A stretch of DNA of 64,000 nt from Amphritea balenae (GTDB lineage Bacteria > Pseudomonadota > Gammaproteobacteria > Pseudomonadales > Balneatricaceae). Below the pieces are notes generated by a model. That model was not told where the DNA came from. It was given only the letters and a program-made list of their open reading frames with translations, and made no database searches. Location of the stretch: the NCBI RefSeq assembly GCF_003858655.1, contig NZ_RQXV01000007.1, forward strand, positions 1-64,000, in the 5' to 3' direction. Within the stretch, counting starts at the first letter, position 1. Each line of letters opens with the position of its first letter. The position numbers and the translations under genes are program-made. Shown here piece after piece: positions 26,211 through 34,018 of this stretch.

Positions 26211-26472
26211 ACTCGCAAAATATCATCTGTTCCGGTCAATGTGAGTAGGTACTATCAACTTTTTTATATATGACTCCCCTTAGGAATATACAAACCATTT
26301 CACCCTGATCGATCCCGGTCAGAGACCCCAGATAAAAGAACATACCTGCGTTATCACACGGCTCATCTGCTGTGGGCTTTCGCACGTCTGCGCTTTTGTA
26401 TCGTTGCTTTCCCTATCTATCTCGGAGAGGAAGCAACTCCCATTAAATAACCATTAAAAGGTACTAACTACT

Positions 26473-26772
26473 ATGAAAAGACGACCAAAGGTCTACCTGA
26501 CACGAAAAGCGATAAGCCAGCGGATAGGTCTTACAGAATCCTCTATAGAAACCATCCAGGAAATATCTGAAGTACTCAGTCGATTCTCCAGTAAGGACTA
26601 CAGCAGAGCACTGCTAATCCGCAGAGCAATTGAGGTGTACGACCAGTATCTGCTGAATCAACACAGGGGAGGTTATCTGTCAGCCGAACCGGAGCGTATT
26701 GAACGGCTAACGGGTGCAAGAGGACGGCCATCAAAGTCAGACTCCAAATCAATATCAGGGAGATATAGCTGA
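26473..26772 (+). CDS. Small basic protein, possible DNA-binding regulator
   Basis: A 99-residue protein, strongly basic at both ends. The segment around residues 15-55 (RIGLTESSIETIQEISEVL, then YSRALLIRRAIEVYDQYL) resembles ribbon-helix-helix or copy-control proteins, but no family was firmly recognised. AAAAGG precedes the ATG. It lies in a run of small genes leading to the polymerase-like gene, which suggests a role in replication or maintenance control. Confidence 0.6.
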   Translation: MKRRPKVYLTRKAISQRIGLTESSIETIQEISEVLSRFSSKDYSRALLIRRAIEVYDQYLLNQHRGGYLSAEPERIERLTGARGRPSKSDSKSISGRYS

Positions 26773-26920
26773 ATTGAACAACCTAAGATGGGTCATCGTA
26801 TTCCTAACCCAAGAAATACTGCTATACACCCCCTCATATGCTGCCACAGGGCTATTTCTAGTCCTGTAATCAACCCTGCTACGCACTACCAATAACAACA
26901 ATAAGAAGAATAACAAAACT

Positions 26921-27202
26921 ATGAATACACCAACTGAATGCCCTAAGTGGGAGAGCTGCTCTGCGGCTGTCTGTCCAATGAACCGAACCGGTAAACACCT
27001 GAAGGGCGAAACAGTCTGCCTTTACGCTCAGGAGATGGTAAAGCCATGGGCTTACTTCCGGTTTGAAGAATGCGGTATCCCTTGGGTCTATGAAACGCTG
27101 CTTCCTAACCTTGGGTGGCTGCTGGATCAATCACCTGATATCCACAAGAGGATGCTAAAGGCCTCGACAAAACGAACAAGACTGGTCGCTAAACCATTCT
27201 GA
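26921..27202 (+). CDS. Small cysteine-motif protein of a mobile-element family
   Basis: A 93-residue protein with an N-terminal Cys cluster, CPKWESCSAAVCPM plus a later CLYA, spaced as a probable zinc site. Similar small proteins with a CP..x-CSAP/V-CP pattern occur on plasmids and islands; I know of no assigned function. It lies upstream of the 56-residue protein and the polymerase-like gene on the same strand. Confidence 0.65.
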   Translation: MNTPTECPKWESCSAAVCPMNRTGKHLKGETVCLYAQEMVKPWAYFRFEECGIPWVYETLLPNLGWLLDQSPDIHKRMLKASTKRTRLVAKPF

Positions 27203-27230
27203 AATTAACAACCATAAAGGACATATCTAC

Positions 27231-27401
27231 ATGAACGAATCACTTCTAAACTCAATCAAAGAGCACTGGTCAGAAGGGATCTGCCATCTGGGCACCTGTT
27301 ACTACTCAGATGAACATCTGCAGAAGATGCACCATGCCATCCAACTGGAAAAGCTTAAGGATTTACTCTGTGAAGCTGGGCTATTACAACGGAGGGAATA
27401 G
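27231..27401 (+). CDS. Very small protein (56 residues), unknown
   Basis: An ATG at 27231 follows an AAGGA ribosome site and opens a 56-codon frame ending in TAG at 27401. The peptide begins MNESLLNSIKEHWSEG and holds three Cys and several His residues (CHLGTCYYSDEHLQKMHH), a possible metal site. It is 28 bases after the previous small gene, so the two probably share a transcript. Confidence 0.6.
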   Translation: MNESLLNSIKEHWSEGICHLGTCYYSDEHLQKMHHAIQLEKLKDLLCEAGLLQRRE

Positions 27402-27800
27402 TAGATCCACCAGCTTACCCAACACCATATAAAGCCTTAGTTTTCATTTTTCTTCGCGTAATGAAGAGAAGGTCTAAAGGAAGACAAAAGGCCCTAAAGA
27501 TATAGAAGAGATCTACTAAAGAACCTGCGAAGCGAAACCTGTATGTGAGGTACGAGCATGCAGGAATAAATAAAGAAGATTGATATTTAAGTTATCAATA
27601 AAAATAGGAATAAAAGGGATCACATCTCTTAAGTCTCCGCTACAGATCTCTCTCTACGACTAACCCACTAATACCTCTTAAGCATCAACTGTTGAACATC
27701 TACCTAAGGCCTTCCTGGTCTTTCTGTTCATCTCTTCAGTTGATCCGCTCAGAGACTGCTCCAGACCGGAGCTACAAATCTACCAATAACAATAATAACT
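27402..27800. other. Non-coding region upstream of the polymerase-like gene
   Basis: About 400 bases without a supported open frame. It contains a purine-rich stretch, an imperfect hairpin (CCTGTATG / CATGCAGG near 27537-27563), and an AT-rich block at about 27570-27620. It could be a long leader or an origin-like region; no iterons were found. Confidence 0.45.
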
Positions 27801-29171
27801 ATGATAATTCACACTAAACAATACGCTTTCGGTGATGCCCATGCATTGTCGAAAAAGGACTATGTAAACGCTATACCTGTCGATTTTTCTCTAGTCACAG
27901 GAGGTCAGCTCAAAGTCCTATCCCAACAACTCACCGGAGAAATAATCCAAGACAGTTTCATTGAGAATAAACGCACACCTAACGCTAAGAAAAAGGCTAG
28001 GTTACTTGCCAATGTTGATGCTGCAGTGGCTAATCTGTTCCTTCAATTTATGGCCCAACAGACCGGCTGTTTGAAAGCTATATCAGGCCTGCTGTCGATA
28101 GATCGTACTGTGGAGGCTTATTCTCCATCAACTATGGTTACTCGGTATAAACCTGAAGCTATCTCATTTGATTACTTCATAACTAAGACGGTTGATCCGC
28201 TATTAGCACGGGGGCTAATCGAACAGGACTTAGGCTATAAACCCCAAGACCCATCTCAGCAGGGCTATAAAACACGCATCCAAGCGTCTGGGTTACTGCT
28301 AAAGAAGTTTGAAGAGTTCTACAGAGCTGGTCAGTTAGATATCGCGTGTCAGTCAATGGTAGCCATCGATCCAGAAGCTGAAGTGATTCGTCTAAAGAAT
28401 AAACAGAAGAGACTGATTGATTATCCAGAGACAACTGAAACGGAAGCTATGCGGTCTACTGTCAGAGCTTTCAATGAATACCTTCAGAGTGCGCCAGAGA
28501 TAACACTTGATGGTATCCGACAAACAGCTGGACGTTATGTCTACCGGGTATTCAATAACAACTCATTTGATCAAGGTGGTCGATTCTATGGAGGGTTCTG
28601 GCAACGCTTGTCGTCTGAAACAAGAGCAAGGCTTTTGATCGATGGAGAACCTGTCGTTGAGCTGGACTATTCATCTCTTCACTTGTCTGTACTTTACAAC
28701 CTGAAGCTGGGTATCAAAGTGCCTAAGGGTGATTTATACGACCTGTCTGCATACGGTATTGGTGAACCTGGTAATCCTGTTGCACGTAAAGCAGCTAAGT
28801 TCACATCGATCATCATGTGCAACACCAAACACCCCAGCGAAGCTAACGGTGCAGTGGCCAAGAAGCTTACTAAGCTCCGGAAAGAAGGACATGAGGTGCC
28901 TTGGACAGCTGAAGAAATTATCAAAGCGTTTATGAAGAAGCATAAGCCGCTGAAAGAGTTCTTCTGCACCAGCCTTGGTCTTCAGATCCAGCGGAAGGAT
29001 TCGGATGTTGTCGATAAGATCCTTGCCTTAAGTGTCGAGCAGGATATCCCTGTGCTGCCTATTCATGATTCTTTCATTGTCCGTCAGTCTGATGAAGGTT
29101 GGCTGCGGGATGTGATGGAGTCTGAGTACAGGAATGTCATGGGGTTTAATCCTGTGGTTCATGCTGCGTAG
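27801..29171 (+). CDS. Minimal family-A-polymerase-like protein
   Basis: A 456-residue protein whose C-terminal half carries the three palm/fingers motifs of family A DNA polymerases and single-subunit RNA polymerases: motif A VELDYSSLH with Asp289; motif B RKAAKFTSI with Arg329 and Lys333, comparable to RRxAKxxNFG in Pol I; motif C PIHDSFIV with His422-Asp423. A GRFYGGFWQ block precedes motif A. There is no 3'-5' exonuclease domain and the protein is half the size of T7 RNA polymerase. Related proteins occur on plasmids and islands without known function. It may replicate or transcribe the element. Confidence 0.75.
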   Translation: MIIHTKQYAFGDAHALSKKDYVNAIPVDFSLVTGGQLKVLSQQLTGEIIQDSFIENKRTPNAKKKARLLANVDAAVANLFLQFMAQQTGCLKAISGLLSIDRTVEAYSPSTMVTRYKPEAISFDYFITKTVDPLLARGLIEQDLGYKPQDPSQQGYKTRIQASGLLLKKFEEFYRAGQLDIACQSMVAIDPEAEVIRLKNKQKRLIDYPETTETEAMRSTVRAFNEYLQSAPEITLDGIRQTAGRYVYRVFNNNSFDQGGRFYGGFWQRLSSETRARLLIDGEPVVELDYSSLHLSVLYNLKLGIKVPKGDLYDLSAYGIGEPGNPVARKAAKFTSIIMCNTKHPSEANGAVAKKLTKLRKEGHEVPWTAEEIIKAFMKKHKPLKEFFCTSLGLQIQRKDSDVVDKILALSVEQDIPVLPIHDSFIVRQSDEGWLRDVMESEYRNVMGFNPVVHAA

Positions 29172-29196
29172 CTTTATCAAAAGAGCTCTGAAAAAA

Positions 29197-29214
29197 GCCC
29201 CTCGCTTGAGGGGC
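29197..29214 (-). terminator. Hairpin after the polymerase-like gene
   Basis: GCCCCTC-GCTT-GAGGGGC, a 7-bp perfect stem, with an A run before it on the plus strand. The T run is therefore on the minus strand; on the plus strand it has no T tract and would terminate weakly. A CA dinucleotide run follows. Confidence 0.5.
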
Positions 29215-29292
29215 GAATAACACTTACACACACACACAAGGGTCATGACTAAACAACCCTGATGGGTAAATAATAAAAAAACATGTTACCTA

Positions 29293-29320
29293 TTGCAACA
29301 TAAAAATTAAATGATACTAT
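29293..29320 (+). promoter_or_regulatory. Sigma-70-like promoter of the UDG-fold operon
   Basis: TTGCAA at 29293, a 16-base AT-rich spacer, then TACTAT at 29315, 37 bases before the first ATG of the next gene. Confidence 0.5.
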
Positions 29321-29356
29321 TCTTGTCATAATATTTTAATTGCCGTTTTGGTGAAC

Positions 29357-30739
29357 ATGATGAATTACAAAGAGAGCTCTCTAGAAACCATGCAGGAACA
29401 AGCTGCTGGGATTATCAATACGGTTGAACATGAAGTAGCGCTTATAAAAGATCAGATTGAGTCAGCTATAGGTGGGCTTCATGACTATGTCTACAAAAGG
29501 GAGCTCCCCTTCATTAATGATGGTTTGCATGCAGCTGATGAGCTGGGTAACTCGGTAATAGTGCTGGGTGGTTGTATTGATTTTGTAACGGGTCATGGAT
29601 ACTTAGGGTTAACGCCTTCATTTTTGTTGGAGGAGAACTCTTTACAGGCACTGCTGAGTAGAGCTGAAAGCTTTATAAGAATTGATTTTCCTGATTATTG
29701 CACATGGGATTTCTATGATCAGGATATGAATCCGTTAAAAGTTTTCTCAATTGAAATGCTTGCTGATCTTGCTGGTAGAAGTGTTGGCAGTGTACGGAAT
29801 GCGACACTTAAAAATGGTGACCTTCATACTATTCGAATCGATGGGGTGGTGAACTTTAAGGGAGAGCCAGTTGGGCAATCCGTGTTTGTCGAGTATGAGG
29901 AAGCATGCAAATGGCTAACACTCAAAAATTACTATGAGCCCTTAAAGGAGGAGAAAGCTACTACCAAAGACATGATGAGCTTTATCCGGGAAGTAGGACC
30001 AGTGTTCGATGGTTCCAAACTGCCTGATGAATTGTTACTGCGTGAGAAAGGTGCACTTCAAGTGTTCTATGCGCCGTTCGAGCATATTAATGTTAAAGCC
30101 AAGGTGGTTCTTTGTGGAATTACTCCTGGTGCAGCTCAAGCGGAAATTGCATTAAATACTTTCTCTATGCAGTTACGTGATGGTGTAAATGAAGCTGAAG
30201 CACTGGCAACTGTGAAAAGTGCTGCTAGTTTTGCTGGGTCAATGCGCAGTAGTCTTTCGAAGATGCTCGACCACGTAGGTGTGAATGAACTGTTGGGTAT
30301 TGATAGTTGCACAGGGCTATTTGATGAGCATAAGGATATGGTTCACTACACATCAGCGCTTAAGAATCCGGTCTTTTATAGAGGAGCTAATTACACTGGT
30401 AATCCGTTGATGTTAAAAGAGGACGCACTTAAATGGCAGATCGATGAGATTTTGTCTAAAGAAGTACAGCAGTTTGGTGAGGATGTCATTTTTATTCCGC
30501 TAGGGCCTAAGCCTGCTCAGGCATTGTTATACCTATCCAAGAAAGGTTTTTTGAAGCAAGGGCAGATTCTACAGGGTATACCCCATCCTTCAGGTGCAAA
30601 TGCTGAGAGGATTAAGTACTTCTGTGAAGAGAAGGAAAAAGACAAGCTCTCTTCCCGTACAAACGCTGAGGTCATTGATGATGCAAGAAGCCGCATCAAA
30701 GCTCAATTGGCAGATATTACTATGTCTAAATATGATTGA
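29357..30739 (+). CDS. Protein with C-terminal uracil-DNA-glycosylase-like fold
   Basis: A ~460-residue protein. The C-terminal half has the UDG-superfamily landmarks: VVLCGITPG at residues 251-258 (comparable to the GINPG loop of Mug-type enzymes), IFIPLGPKPA, and HPSG at His410 (motif of the DNA-intercalating loop). The N-terminal ~220 residues are helical, with a possible DNA-binding segment (SIEMLADLAGRSVGSVRNAT). The usual catalytic Asp/Asn of the first motif is replaced by Ile-Thr. ATG at 29357 follows a weak GGTG; ATG 29360 and TTG 29348 are alternatives. It may remove or sense modified bases, for example in phage DNA; unproven. Confidence 0.65.
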   Translation: MMNYKESSLETMQEQAAGIINTVEHEVALIKDQIESAIGGLHDYVYKRELPFINDGLHAADELGNSVIVLGGCIDFVTGHGYLGLTPSFLLEENSLQALLSRAESFIRIDFPDYCTWDFYDQDMNPLKVFSIEMLADLAGRSVGSVRNATLKNGDLHTIRIDGVVNFKGEPVGQSVFVEYEEACKWLTLKNYYEPLKEEKATTKDMMSFIREVGPVFDGSKLPDELLLREKGALQVFYAPFEHINVKAKVVLCGITPGAAQAEIALNTFSMQLRDGVNEAEALATVKSAASFAGSMRSSLSKMLDHVGVNELLGIDSCTGLFDEHKDMVHYTSALKNPVFYRGANYTGNPLMLKEDALKWQIDEILSKEVQQFGEDVIFIPLGPKPAQALLYLSKKGFLKQGQILQGIPHPSGANAERIKYFCEEKEKDKLSSRTNAEVIDDARSRIKAQLADITMSKYD

Positions 30740-30773
30740 TTTTGGTTTTTGATCCATAAGGAAGGGGCGACAG

Positions 30774-31100
30774 ATGCGAGAAAAAACATCAATACTTACG
30801 GTTGATTCCCGTGTGGCATGCTTCGTGATGCAGGCCGTGAATAACAGTAGAAAAACCCAAGTACAAATCGCGAAAGAAGTGGGATTTTATCGACCAAATG
30901 TTATCTCAATGATTAAAACAGGACGAATGAAGCTGCCTGTTAATAAAGTGCAAGGTTTTGCAGATGCAGTAGACGTTGATCCTGTTGAGTTGTTGTCTTT
31001 AGTGCTTGAAGAAGATCAACCAGAAGTCTGGAGAGCACTTACTCACATATTAGGTATTGAGAAAGTAGCCACTGTAAATACAGGGATAGGGGATAGTTAA
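30774..31100 (+). CDS. XRE-family helix-turn-helix regulator
   Basis: A 108-residue protein with a Cro/CI-type HTH (about residues 28-70: TQVQIAKEVGFYRPNVISMI, then a third helix with VDPVELLSLV). A GGAAGGGG ribosome site precedes the ATG. It is 34 bases after the UDG-fold gene and 1 base before the next one, so it is likely an autoregulator of this three-gene unit. Confidence 0.8.
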   Translation: MREKTSILTVDSRVACFVMQAVNNSRKTQVQIAKEVGFYRPNVISMIKTGRMKLPVNKVQGFADAVDVDPVELLSLVLEEDQPEVWRALTHILGIEKVATVNTGIGDS

Positions 31101-31101
31101 A

Positions 31102-31521
31102 GTGGGTGAATATAAAATGTTAAATAGTTCACGGGAAAAGCTACTTGTTGAAGCGAAAGAAGCAGGCTGGAGGGTTGAAGTTGATGCTAATGGCAGTGAT
31201 CACTATAAGAAGCTGATCTGCCTTCAGTCGAAAGGAGTCAAGGTTTTTGTAGATAAAAACATCGGAATATCTAAATCAGGAGATATTAACTACCTTAAGA
31301 TCTATGTGCATCCGGATCGGTATGTTCAGCATGATGAGTTTGCGGATCTAAGCCTGCAGCCATGCATTAATAGACAGACTAAGAGGAATAGACATTCTCA
31401 CAGTGCTTTAAAAGGCTTCCCATGCTTTGAAGGTAAAGGAGAGCCTTGTGGTAAAGCTTACAAACTGAATGACGTGAATGACTGGAAATCTTTCTTGATA
31501 GGTTTTGCTGGTTTTCACTAG
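31102..31521 (+). CDS. Unknown protein, third gene of the UDG-fold operon
   Basis: A 139-residue protein starting at GTG with AGGGGA ten bases upstream; ATG 31117 is an alternative start. It has no recognisable domain. The middle (YLKIYVHPDRYV) and C-terminal segments look globular, with a basic stretch (RQTKRNRHSHS) between them. Its start lies one base after the regulator's stop codon, so expression is probably coupled. Confidence 0.6.
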   Translation: MGEYKMLNSSREKLLVEAKEAGWRVEVDANGSDHYKKLICLQSKGVKVFVDKNIGISKSGDINYLKIYVHPDRYVQHDEFADLSLQPCINRQTKRNRHSHSALKGFPCFEGKGEPCGKAYKLNDVNDWKSFLIGFAGFH

Positions 31522-31663
31522 GTTGTAGGTTATAGGAATTAGCTATAGCAGGTGGTACAAACGGTGATACAAAGCGCCTGTAAAAGCATCCCATGTAGAT
31601 ATAGAATGGTGACTAAATATTAATAGCGTTGCATCAGGGTAAATCCTCTACAGCCCACGTTAT

Positions 31664-31773
31664 GGTGGCTCCATTGGTCCTCCCGCAACGATAAACCGTG
31701 AACCTGGTCAGGCCCGGAAGGGAGCAGCCTCAGCGGTGGATCCGTGTGCCGGGATGTGGCTGCTGGAGTCAAC
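31664..31773 (+). ncRNA. ffs: Small signal recognition particle RNA (4.5S RNA)
   Basis: Contains the invariant SRP core: GGTCAGGCCCGGAAGGGAGC with the GGAA tetraloop, the symmetric loop (AGCAGCC on the 3' side), TCCCGCAAC on the 5' side and GTGTGCCGGGATG on the 3' side. The ends GGTGGCTCCA and TGGAGTCAAC pair. Length is about 110 bases, as in E. coli 4.5S RNA. It lies inside the ssrA element, between the UDG-fold operon and the integrase gene, on the opposite strand to the integrase. A TTATCCACA DnaA-box sequence follows at 31801. Promoter and terminator are not clear. Confidence 0.94.
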
Positions 31774-31839
31774 TTGTTACCCCTCTCTCCCCCTAAAGTG
31801 TTATCCACAGGATTTGTGAGTAACCGCATGGCTGGGTCA

Positions 31840-33420
31840 TTACTGGAAAGATATCTGATTAATCGCCTTTGCTAATAACTTGATATCAGTTGATCCATAA
31901 CGATCATGGGTTTCGCTCTGTGTTGCATGACCCATAAGGCGTTTGATAACGTAATCTTCGGTGCTTAAGGCGCGCAATTTATCGGCGAAAGTATGTCTGT
32001 ATGAATGAAAGGTTTTTCCATCCACTACACCTGCTTTCTTTTTGGCCCTACTGAACCACTTCGATACATTGTGGCTGTATTTACCGTCCGTTTTATATAG
32101 TTCTGGGAAAATAAGCCCATCAGGAGTTGTCTGATCGACTTTCTTTAGGTATTCAATAAACCCTGCTTCAATCAGGCTTGGGTGCAGAGGGATAATGCGG
32201 GGGCTTTGCGGATTCTTAAGGTGCTGGTCGGGGCGCGAGGCTTTTATATCGATATAATGAATTCCGTCCAGCTCTTTAACGTCCTTCGTATGAAGCTGGC
32301 TGAGTTCTTCGATTCTTGCCCCGGTATACATTCCCAGTCGAGGAAGCCAAAACTGGTGCGGCTTCTTGGTTTCTGGTCGGCTAATTTGTGGGTGTATTAA
32401 AATTGCTGCGATATCAGCATCATTGAATGGCGGGCGTTCATCACGGGAGTTATGTTTTCGTTTCGGGATCATGCCTTTAGCTGGGTTCTCTGCGATAAAG
32501 CCATTACGTTGGCACCAATCTATGAATGATGAGATAAGATTCAGGTATTTTTTAATGCTGGTGGGGCTGATGTAATCGTCGCTGATGCCGGAATCAACAA
32601 TTTCCTGGACGCTTAATCCGGTAAACCGCTTATCTTTAGTGATGTTTTTTGGCAGACGGACAAGTGTTTCTTTTACCTTCAGGATGTCAGCCTTGCTGAT
32701 GGTTGATACAGACTTGTCACCGATAAAGCCGATTAAAAGCTTTAAGGCGTAACGGTGTTCGTGCTGAGTTTTCTCTACCCAGTCTTTATTTCGAAGTTTT
32801 TCTGAAGCGTAGGTTTCGAAAATCGTAGACATCAGGGCATCAGAGTAGCTTTTATCATCGACTGCAGTGATTGATGCTGTGTTGGGCGTTGGGATCTTAC
32901 CTTTATATAGTTGGGTCTGCTGCTCTAACGCCTCAAGGCGGGCTTTGGCCAGTTCGTAAGTTAGCAGCTGAACATCAGTCGGTGTGTATGACTCTTTGCT
33001 TAGGAGCTCAAAGGCATCTTCAGTCAGGTCAGCATAGCTATTCAGTGCAAAGCGTTCCCGTAGATCGCTAAGTAGCAACTCAAGCGATGTCAGTTGTTCT
33101 TCGTGTCTGTCTGGTGTGATGATTCTGGCGGTCGCTTTGTCCTCTTCCATGGACATCAGGTGGCGAGTCTTCCAGTGTTGAGCAATGCGCTTTAGGTCAG
33201 CTTTTGTGAGCTGGGTGCCCATAGCAGTCTCCAAGGTACGTTTAAGTGTTAACGCCATCCCTGTGCTGATATGTTTCGCTTTATGCGTGTCGTTGATATG
33301 TAGGGGCAATTGCAGTTCATTGCAACCCACTGAGGATCGAAATCGGGCGGGTATCTGGTAACGGAAATAGAATCCTGAAGGACGTTGAAGCAGGTATGAG
33401 GGTGTGCGCAGATGTGTCAT
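31840..33420 (-). CDS. int: Tyrosine-type site-specific integrase (DUF6538 N-terminus)
   Basis: A 526-residue integrase. The N terminus (SGFYFRYQIPARFRSSVG) matches the DUF6538 domain found on many island integrases. A core-binding SAM-like domain follows, then the catalytic domain with Arg369 (TGARIEEL), His472 and Arg475 (HSYRHTF), His498 (LMGHA) and nucleophile Tyr508 (DRYG). It starts 97 bases inside the right attachment site and reads away from ssrA. It most likely integrates and excises the 11-kb element at ssrA. Confidence 0.95.
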   Translation of the reverse strand: MTHLRTPSYLLQRPSGFYFRYQIPARFRSSVGCNELQLPLHINDTHKAKHISTGMALTLKRTLETAMGTQLTKADLKRIAQHWKTRHLMSMEEDKATARIITPDRHEEQLTSLELLLSDLRERFALNSYADLTEDAFELLSKESYTPTDVQLLTYELAKARLEALEQQTQLYKGKIPTPNTASITAVDDKSYSDALMSTIFETYASEKLRNKDWVEKTQHEHRYALKLLIGFIGDKSVSTISKADILKVKETLVRLPKNITKDKRFTGLSVQEIVDSGISDDYISPTSIKKYLNLISSFIDWCQRNGFIAENPAKGMIPKRKHNSRDERPPFNDADIAAILIHPQISRPETKKPHQFWLPRLGMYTGARIEELSQLHTKDVKELDGIHYIDIKASRPDQHLKNPQSPRIIPLHPSLIEAGFIEYLKKVDQTTPDGLIFPELYKTDGKYSHNVSKWFSRAKKKAGVVDGKTFHSYRHTFADKLRALSTEDYVIKRLMGHATQSETHDRYGSTDIKLLAKAINQISFQ

Positions 33421-33431
33421 AACACTGAAAC

Positions 33432-33457
33432 CTTAGTAGCAAACTTAGTAGCAAATT
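33432..33457. repeat. Right arm-type repeat
   Basis: Two tandem CTTAGTAGCAAA units, followed by TT, 12 bases upstream of the integrase start codon. Identical 26-base block to 22627-22652. Its position also makes it a candidate for integrase autoregulation. Confidence 0.75.
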
Positions 33458-33481
33458 GGTTTCAGAGCTAACTGTAGATAG

Positions 33482-33508
33482 CAAAAAGCCCCGGAGTACG
33501 GGGCCTTT
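33482..33508 (-). terminator. Current terminator of ssrA, supplied by the element
   Basis: On the minus strand, GGCCCCGTACTCCGGGGCTTTTT: a GC-rich stem then a T run, 9 bases after the tmRNA 3' end and inside the element. Confidence 0.8.
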
Positions 33509-33516
33509 CAGATGTA

Positions 33517-33541
33517 TGGTGGAGGTGGCGGGTGTCGAACC
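33517..33541. repeat. Right attachment site (attR core, within ssrA)
   Basis: Last 25 bases of the intact tmRNA gene, identical to the copy at 22539. It encodes the acceptor stem and part of the T arm, a common target of tyrosine integrases. Confidence 0.93.
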
Positions 33542-33875
33542 CGCGTCCGCCAATCCTCTGCCTCTAGATCTACATGTTTAGACACTTCTATTGAGTTAAC
33601 CCACCACGGCCCGAAGGTCAGGGCGTTTAGGGCGAGCCTCTTTAAGTTTTAGCCGTTCCGCTTGAGACAAAGCTTCCGGGCGATTCTATCTCGAATGACA
33701 CTGCAAAATCCTTAAGTTATAGACACCTTTAGGAGCAGCGCAAGCTGACTATGCAGCTAGAGCGTAGTTATCGTCGTTTGCAACTATAACTGTGTAGTAA
33801 TTGATTTACGTGATTCACTACACTCACGACATGCACCAAAGGGTTCGTAATCAGCGTCGAAGCCAAGTCACCCCC
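33517..33875 (-). ncRNA. ssrA: Transfer-messenger RNA (tmRNA)
   Basis: The 5' end reads GGGGGTGACTTGGCTTCGAC and the 3' end pairs with it and ends in CCA, giving the tRNA-like domain of about 359 bases. The tag frame on the minus strand (33781 down to 33749) starts at GCA and encodes ANDDNYALAA followed by TAG, the tag known from pseudomonads and relatives. It rescues stalled ribosomes with SmpB, whose gene lies 143 bases upstream on the same strand. The element at 22539-33541 is inserted at its 3' end without damaging it. Confidence 0.96.
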
Positions 33876-34018
33876 ATAAGAAATATTCTTTCGAACACTC
33901 CTTATTTCTGACAACAGAACAACGCGGTAGTTCTCTGAAGCAGGCGGCCATTATAGCCGTTATGGCAAAACTTACATCAACAATTAAGCTGATTTGAAAA
34001 TAAACTGCAAAAAGAGGC

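Larger units (their letters stand above)
22539..33541. mobile_element. Integrative element in the 3' end of ssrA (about 11 kb)
   Basis: Bounded by perfect 25-bp direct repeats of the tmRNA 3' end (22539-22563 and 33517-33541). A tyrosine integrase lies next to the right end. The arm-type repeat CTTAGTAGCAAA (two tandem copies) sits just inside each end in the same orientation. Cargo is AT-rich compared with the flanking core genes and includes a resolvase, a polymerase-like protein, a UDG-fold operon, a GTPase pair and an SRP RNA gene. No capsid, terminase or conjugation genes are seen, so it is a satellite-like or plasmid-like island rather than a full prophage or ICE. Confidence 0.93.

Noticed and set aside
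22539-33541. The element as a complete prophage
   Set aside because: No capsid, tail, portal, terminase or lysis genes could be recognised.
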